From NCBI RefSeq assembly GCF_036231905.1, contig NZ_JAZARE010000008.1:255451-319450 (forward strand): 64,000 nt of DNA, read 5' to 3'. The notes beneath the pieces were generated by a model that was given only the letters and a program-made list of their open reading frames with translations, searched no databases and was not told the DNA's origin. The translations under genes were made by a program, and so were the position numbers. This DNA is from CAMLIZ01 sp036231905. GTDB lineage: Bacteria; Pseudomonadota; Gammaproteobacteria; Burkholderiales; Burkholderiaceae_C. Positions 60,821 to 64,000 of the stretch are shown piece by piece (the first letter of the stretch is position 1; each line of letters begins with the position of its first letter).

Positions 60821-61336
60821 TCAGGCCGGCGGATCTGCAGGCGGCAGTGACCGTTTCAGCTCGCCGAGCAGATCGAACAGCGCGGCCTGCTGTGCCGGCG
60901 CCAGCCCGCCGAGCAGGTCCACCACCCAGCCTTCATGGGCCCTGGCCATGGTTCGGAACTGGCGCTTGCCCTCGGCAGTGAGCCGCACGGTGTAGGCACG
61001 CCGGTCGCTCGGGTCGTCCCGGCGCTCCACCAGGCCTTCGGCGACGAGCTTGTCGGTCAGGCCGGTGATGTTGCCGCCGGTCACCATGAGCCGGCGCGAC
61101 AGCTCGCGCATCTTCAGGCCGTCCGGATGGCGGTCCAGCTGGGCCATCAGGTCGAAGCGGGGCAGGGAACCGTCGAACTGGGTGCGCAACCGGGTGCGCA
61201 AGGGCGCTTCGATCAGGTTGGTGCAGGCCAACAGCCGCAACCACAGGCGCAAGGCCATGTGGTCGTCGGCGGTGGCCCGGGTTTCGGAGTCGACGCTGAC
61301 CGGGTCGACAGCGGCAGGATCGGCGGGGGGCGGCAT
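60821..61336 (-). CDS. MarR-family transcriptional regulator
   Basis: A 171-residue repressor: LRLWLRLLACTNLIEAPLRTRL, FDLMAQLDRHPDGLKMRELSRRLMVTGGNITGLTDKLVAEGL as the winged helix, then DDPSDRRAYTVRLT as the wing. The start is taken at the ATG before PPPADPAA. It converges with the acyl-CoA dehydrogenase gene. It is the nearest regulator to the aromatic-CoA operon and a good candidate for the dyad at 55581-55618, responding to a CoA thioester. Confidence 0.9.
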   Translation of the reverse strand: MPPPADPAAVDPVSVDSETRATADDHMALRLWLRLLACTNLIEAPLRTRLRTQFDGSLPRFDLMAQLDRHPDGLKMRELSRRLMVTGGNITGLTDKLVAEGLVERRDDPSDRRAYTVRLTAEGKRQFRTMARAHEGWVVDLLGGLAPAQQAALFDLLGELKRSLPPADPPA

Positions 61337-61374
61337 GCCTGCTAGCGTATAGCAGCCGCCCCGCCCGCGGGCGG

Positions 61375-62625
61375 TCAGGACAGCGGTTGCTGGTTGGCCT
61401 GGATGGCCCACAGGCGCGCGACGTCGGCGGCACCGTCCGTGCCTTGCACGCTCTTGAGCGTCTGGATGCCCTTGGCCTTCTTGCCCGCCTGGATCTGCGC
61501 CAGGCCGAGCCGCAGCTTGGCATCCTCCGGGCGCTTCAGGCTGCCCTTGGCGATGCCTTCTTCGATCAGCGCCAGGCCCTTGTCGGCCTGGCCCATGGTG
61601 ACGTACTGGTAGCCCACCTTCACCAGGCCGTTGCCGTCCTTCGCGGCCTTCGCCTCGGCGGTTTCCTTCTCGATGTTGGCGGTGGCTTCGGCCTCCTGCT
61701 TGAGCGCCAGGTCGCGCAGGCGCTTCTGGCGTTCCGCTTCCGCCCCGGTGCCCAGCACGCCGGTGGAGAAGCCCTTTTCCACGATGCGCTTGCCTTCGGA
61801 GGCCAGGCCGGCTTGCAGGGCCAGCTGGGCGGCTTCCATGAAGTCGTTCGGCTTGGTCATGTTGCCGGTGGCGATCTGCAGGCGGTAGATGTCCAGCGCG
61901 AAACGATCGGAGAAGCCCGGCTTGCGCGGCAGGCGCGAGAGGATGTCGACCCAGTACTCCTTCTTGGGGTAGTAGGCGAGCAGCTTTTCTACCGTGCTGG
62001 CGAAGCCGGCGTTGTTGTTCAGGCGCTGGTAGGCGTTGGCCAGCAGCTGCAGGTCCTGGTCGCTGGGGCGGCGGCCGGCCTGCTCGTCGGCGGAGACGTC
62101 GGCCTGCATCTGCTTGGCCACCGAGGCGAAGTCACCCGACTGGAACGAGGCCTGGACGATCAGCTGGCGCATCGCCGGGCTGTTGCCGGCCTTCCGGGCC
62201 CACTGGATCGACTTGGCATAGTGCCCGGCGCGGTATTCGGCCCCGGCCAGCGCTTCGGCGATCTTGGCTTCCTCACCCGCGGGCAGCTTGCCCGACGCCA
62301 GCACCTGCTCGAACGCCCGCGCGGCGGTGTCGTAGTCCCCGGCGCCGAGTGCGGCCGAGCCGCGGGCCCGTTCGATGGTGAGCTGCTCGGCCGGCGTCTT
62401 GCCGGGCACCGCGTCGGCCTCACGCACCTTGGCCATCGCGTCCTTGAACTTGCCCGCACGCATCAGGTCTGCGGCGGCTTTCAGTGCCTTGGCAATGTCC
62501 GGCTTCACTGCCTGCGCCTGCGCTTGCGCGGCCGCGACGCCGACCGCGCCGTCGGGCGCGATGTTGAACAGCATTCCCGCGGCGAGCAGAGCGGCGGGGA
62601 GAAGGCGCAAGGACGTGTGGATCAT
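61375..62625 (-). CDS. Exported TPR-rich protein of the exb operon
   Basis: A 416-residue protein with a signal peptide (LLPAALLAAGMLFN to AAAQAQA) and mostly helical TPR-like repeats (AADLMRAGKFKDAMAKVREADA, GDYDTAARAFEQVLASGK, LQLLANAYQRLNN, GYQYVTMGQADKGLALIEEG). It is presumably periplasmic. It is transcribed after two exbD genes and exbB, an arrangement seen in several Burkholderiales. A role as periplasmic scaffold for this ExbBD motor is inferred. Confidence 0.82.
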   Translation of the reverse strand: MIHTSLRLLPAALLAAGMLFNIAPDGAVGVAAAQAQAQAVKPDIAKALKAAADLMRAGKFKDAMAKVREADAVPGKTPAEQLTIERARGSAALGAGDYDTAARAFEQVLASGKLPAGEEAKIAEALAGAEYRAGHYAKSIQWARKAGNSPAMRQLIVQASFQSGDFASVAKQMQADVSADEQAGRRPSDQDLQLLANAYQRLNNNAGFASTVEKLLAYYPKKEYWVDILSRLPRKPGFSDRFALDIYRLQIATGNMTKPNDFMEAAQLALQAGLASEGKRIVEKGFSTGVLGTGAEAERQKRLRDLALKQEAEATANIEKETAEAKAAKDGNGLVKVGYQYVTMGQADKGLALIEEGIAKGSLKRPEDAKLRLGLAQIQAGKKAKGIQTLKSVQGTDGAADVARLWAIQANQQPLS

Positions 62626-62645
62626 GCGGGCCTCAAAAAAGGGAA

Positions 62646-62682
62646 AAGGGGCGTGCCACCGTCAAAACGGCGCAGGCCCCTT
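62646..62682 (-). terminator. Leftward attenuator/terminator between exbD and the TPR gene
   Basis: Read leftward, AAGGGGC and GCCCCTT flank a 23-base segment with an inner CCGT-TTTG-ACGG hairpin, followed by TTCCCTTTTTT. It is probably a partial terminator reducing expression of the downstream TPR gene. Confidence 0.5.
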
Positions 62683-62688
62683 GGGGGA

Positions 62689-63111
62689 TTACTGCAGGAA
62701 CTGCTCGTTACCGACCAGGCCGATCTTGGTGACACCCAGGCGCTGGGCCGTGGCCATCACGTGGGCCACGTGCTTGTAGGTCACCAGCTTGTTGGGCCGC
62801 AGGTGCACCTCGGGCTGGTCGGCCTGGGCGGCCACGCCGGCCAGCTTGGCCTGCAGCTCGGCATCGGTGCCGACGATGGTGCCGTTCCAGCCGATGGTGC
62901 CGTCGAAGTCCACGTCGATGCGGATGATCTCCGGCGGCTTGGGCGGCGGTGCGCTCGGGCCGACCGGCATGTTCATCTTCACCGCATGGGTCTGGATCGG
63001 GATGGTGATGATCAGCATGATCAGCAGCACCAGCATCACGTCGATCAGCGGCGTGGTGTTGATGTCCACCATCACCTCGCCGTCGCCCGCGGAACCTACG
63101 CTCATTGCCAT
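62689..63111 (-). CDS. exbD: ExbD/TolR-family protein (second copy)
   Basis: A 140-residue protein with one membrane helix carrying the conserved Asp (NTTPLIDVMLVLLIMLIITIP) and a periplasmic domain ending GVTKIGLVGNEQFLQ. It should pair with the ExbB encoded upstream. It differs from the first copy by lacking an acidic N-terminal segment. Eleven bases separate the two copies. Confidence 0.92.
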   Translation of the reverse strand: MAMSVGSAGDGEVMVDINTTPLIDVMLVLLIMLIITIPIQTHAVKMNMPVGPSAPPPKPPEIIRIDVDFDGTIGWNGTIVGTDAELQAKLAGVAAQADQPEVHLRPNKLVTYKHVAHVMATAQRLGVTKIGLVGNEQFLQ

Positions 63112-63122
63112 GTCAGTACTCC

Positions 63123-63557
63123 TTACTGCGCTACGTTCGGCGGCGGTTCGGTGATGAAACCGACCTTGAGGATGCCGGCGCGCTGGCAGGCCACCACCAG
63201 GCGGCCCACGCTTTCGTAGCGCACTTCCTGGTCGCCGCGGATGTGCACTTCCGGCTGCGGCTCCTTGACCGATTCCTTCTTCAGCCGCTCCACCAGCTCG
63301 TCGATGGTGGGGATGAGCTTGACGCCCCAGTAGATGTCCCCGTCCTTGCTGACGGCCAGGAGGATGTTCTCCGGCTTGGTCTGCGTGGGCAGGTTGCGCT
63401 CCTTGGGCAGCTCCAGCGCGATCGACTGCGTGACCACGGGAATCGTGATCAGGAAGATGATCAGCAGCACCAGCATCACGTCCACCAGCGGCGTGGTGTT
63501 GATGGTGGAGTTGACCTCTTCTTCGTCGCTATCGGGGCTTCCGACGTTCATTGCCAT
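63123..63557 (-). CDS. exbD: ExbD/TolR-family protein (first copy)
   Basis: A 144-residue protein with an acidic N-terminus (DSDEEEVNS), a membrane helix with the proton-path Asp (NTTPLVDVMLVLLIIFLITIPVV) and a periplasmic domain ending with AGILKVGFITEP. It lies between exbB and the second exbD. Two different ExbD subunits may form a heteromeric stator or be used with different TonB-like partners. Confidence 0.92.
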   Translation of the reverse strand: MAMNVGSPDSDEEEVNSTINTTPLVDVMLVLLIIFLITIPVVTQSIALELPKERNLPTQTKPENILLAVSKDGDIYWGVKLIPTIDELVERLKKESVKEPQPEVHIRGDQEVRYESVGRLVVACQRAGILKVGFITEPPPNVAQ

Positions 63558-63584
63558 GACGGCTCTCCAACTTCAGTGCGGGTT

Positions 63585-63662
63585 CCGGCCGGCTGCCTTG
63601 CTGCGTTGAGGCGGCTGGCTGCACCCACCCGATGGGCAGCGCAGCGGCGCAAGGCAGGCCGG
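63585..63662 (-). repeat. Intercistronic hairpin between exbB and exbD
   Basis: GCCTTGC (63595-63601) pairs with GCAAGGC (63649-63655), extended by CCGGC/GCCGG with small mismatches; inner GC-rich arms are also present. It lies in the 115-base gap between exbB and the first exbD and could shape their relative expression. Confidence 0.4.
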
Positions 63663-63672
63663 TGCCCTTGAA

Positions 63673-64000
63673 TCAGCGAACGACCTTGGCCGAACCGGCC
63701 AGCAGCACGTTGTGCAGGTCGCCGGCGAAGGCGCGCACACGCTCCAGCGCGCCCTTGTTGCGGCGAACCAGCCAGTTGTAGCCCATCACCGCAGGCACCG
63801 CGACGGCCAGGCCGAAGGCGGTCATGATCAGTGCTTCACCCACCGGGCCGGCCACCTTGTCGATGGAGGCCTGGCCGGCGATGCCGATGGCGGTCAGCGC
63901 GTGGTAGATGCCCCAGACGGTGCCGAACAGGCCCACGAACGGTGCGGTGGAGCCCACGGTGGCCAGGAAGGCCAGGCCGTCGGACAGGCGGCTCTGGATG
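63673..64000 (-). CDS. exbB: ExbB/MotA/TolQ-family proton channel, 3' part
   Basis: The C-terminal 108 residues of an ExbB-like protein; the 5' part is beyond the right edge. The visible signature LATVGSTAPFVGLFGTVWGIYHAL and ALIMTAFGLAVAVPAVMGYNWLVRR are the second and third membrane segments with the channel-lining Thr residues. It is first of the visible exbB-exbD-exbD-TPR genes. A tonB gene may lie further upstream. Confidence 0.92.
   Translation of the reverse strand, partial: IQSRLSDGLAFLATVGSTAPFVGLFGTVWGIYHALTAIGIAGQASIDKVAGPVGEALIMTAFGLAVAVPAVMGYNWLVRRNKGALERVRAFAGDLHNVLLAGSAKVVR

Overview
The window is 64 kb of very GC-rich, densely packed bacterial chromosome. The gene content points to a betaproteobacterium of the order Burkholderiales, probably near the Rubrivivax/Leptothrix/Ideonella group. 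Indicators are the edd-eda pathway, a PEP-CTERM exoprotein, a bufferin operon, GcdH, a ybgC-tolQRA block and ribBA with a degenerate RibA half. The placement is inferred from gene content only. I see no tRNA, rRNA, CRISPR array, insertion sequence or prophage. No gene-free stretch exceeds about 275 bases. Long open frames antisense to real genes are common at this GC content and were left out.

Layout. 1-3.9 kb: a pyroglutamate-handling group (3' part of an ATP-dependent 5-oxoprolinase, an NTF2-like protein, pyroglutamyl peptidase, a membrane protein). 4-5.8 kb: a secreted lipase with its foldase encoded first. 5.8-9.3 kb: an ECF sigma/anti-sigma pair divergent from a bufferin (copper-binding RiPP) operon bufA1-bufB-bufC-doxX. 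10-27 kb: a long leftward run, in transcription order: lytic transglycosylase, glyA, nrdR, five minor-pilin genes, ribD-ribE-ribBA-ribH-nusB, an aminotransferase, a Ser/Thr kinase with a TssQ-like lipoprotein, then ybgC-tolQ-tolR-tolA. tolB and pal do not follow.

27-38 kb: ubiD with an unusual leader, a YdcF-like protein, a PEP-CTERM protein, glutaryl-CoA dehydrogenase, msrA, pdxH, an IorAB-type molybdenum hydroxylase with a MocA-like cytidylyltransferase, ChaC, and a DUF2892/ECF sigma pair. 38.5-41 kb: edd-eda with a well-formed promoter carrying a dyad. 41-47.5 kb: an uncharacterised membrane protein beside a FIST / histidine kinase / REC-GGDEF-EAL signalling cluster. 47.7-53.7 kb: an exported M3 peptidase, a low-complexity lipoprotein, OsmC and GntR, PaiB and GloA, and a PaaI thioesterase divergent from a MarR regulator.

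53.7-54.5 kb: a yybP-ykoY (manganese) riboswitch ahead of a TMEM165/GDT1-type exporter. 54.5-61.3 kb: an aerobic 2-aminobenzoyl-CoA (anthraniloyl-CoA) type catabolic operon with a divergent metallo-beta-lactamase-fold hydrolase and a MarR regulator. 61.4-64 kb: an ExbB-ExbD-ExbD-TPR energy-transduction operon that runs off the right edge.

The most interesting system is the bufferin operon with its dedicated ECF sigma switch. Next are the ubiD leader (micro-ORF plus FNR-like dyad), the FIST signalling cluster with a degenerate GGDEF, and the Mn riboswitch, which changes the start call of its gene.
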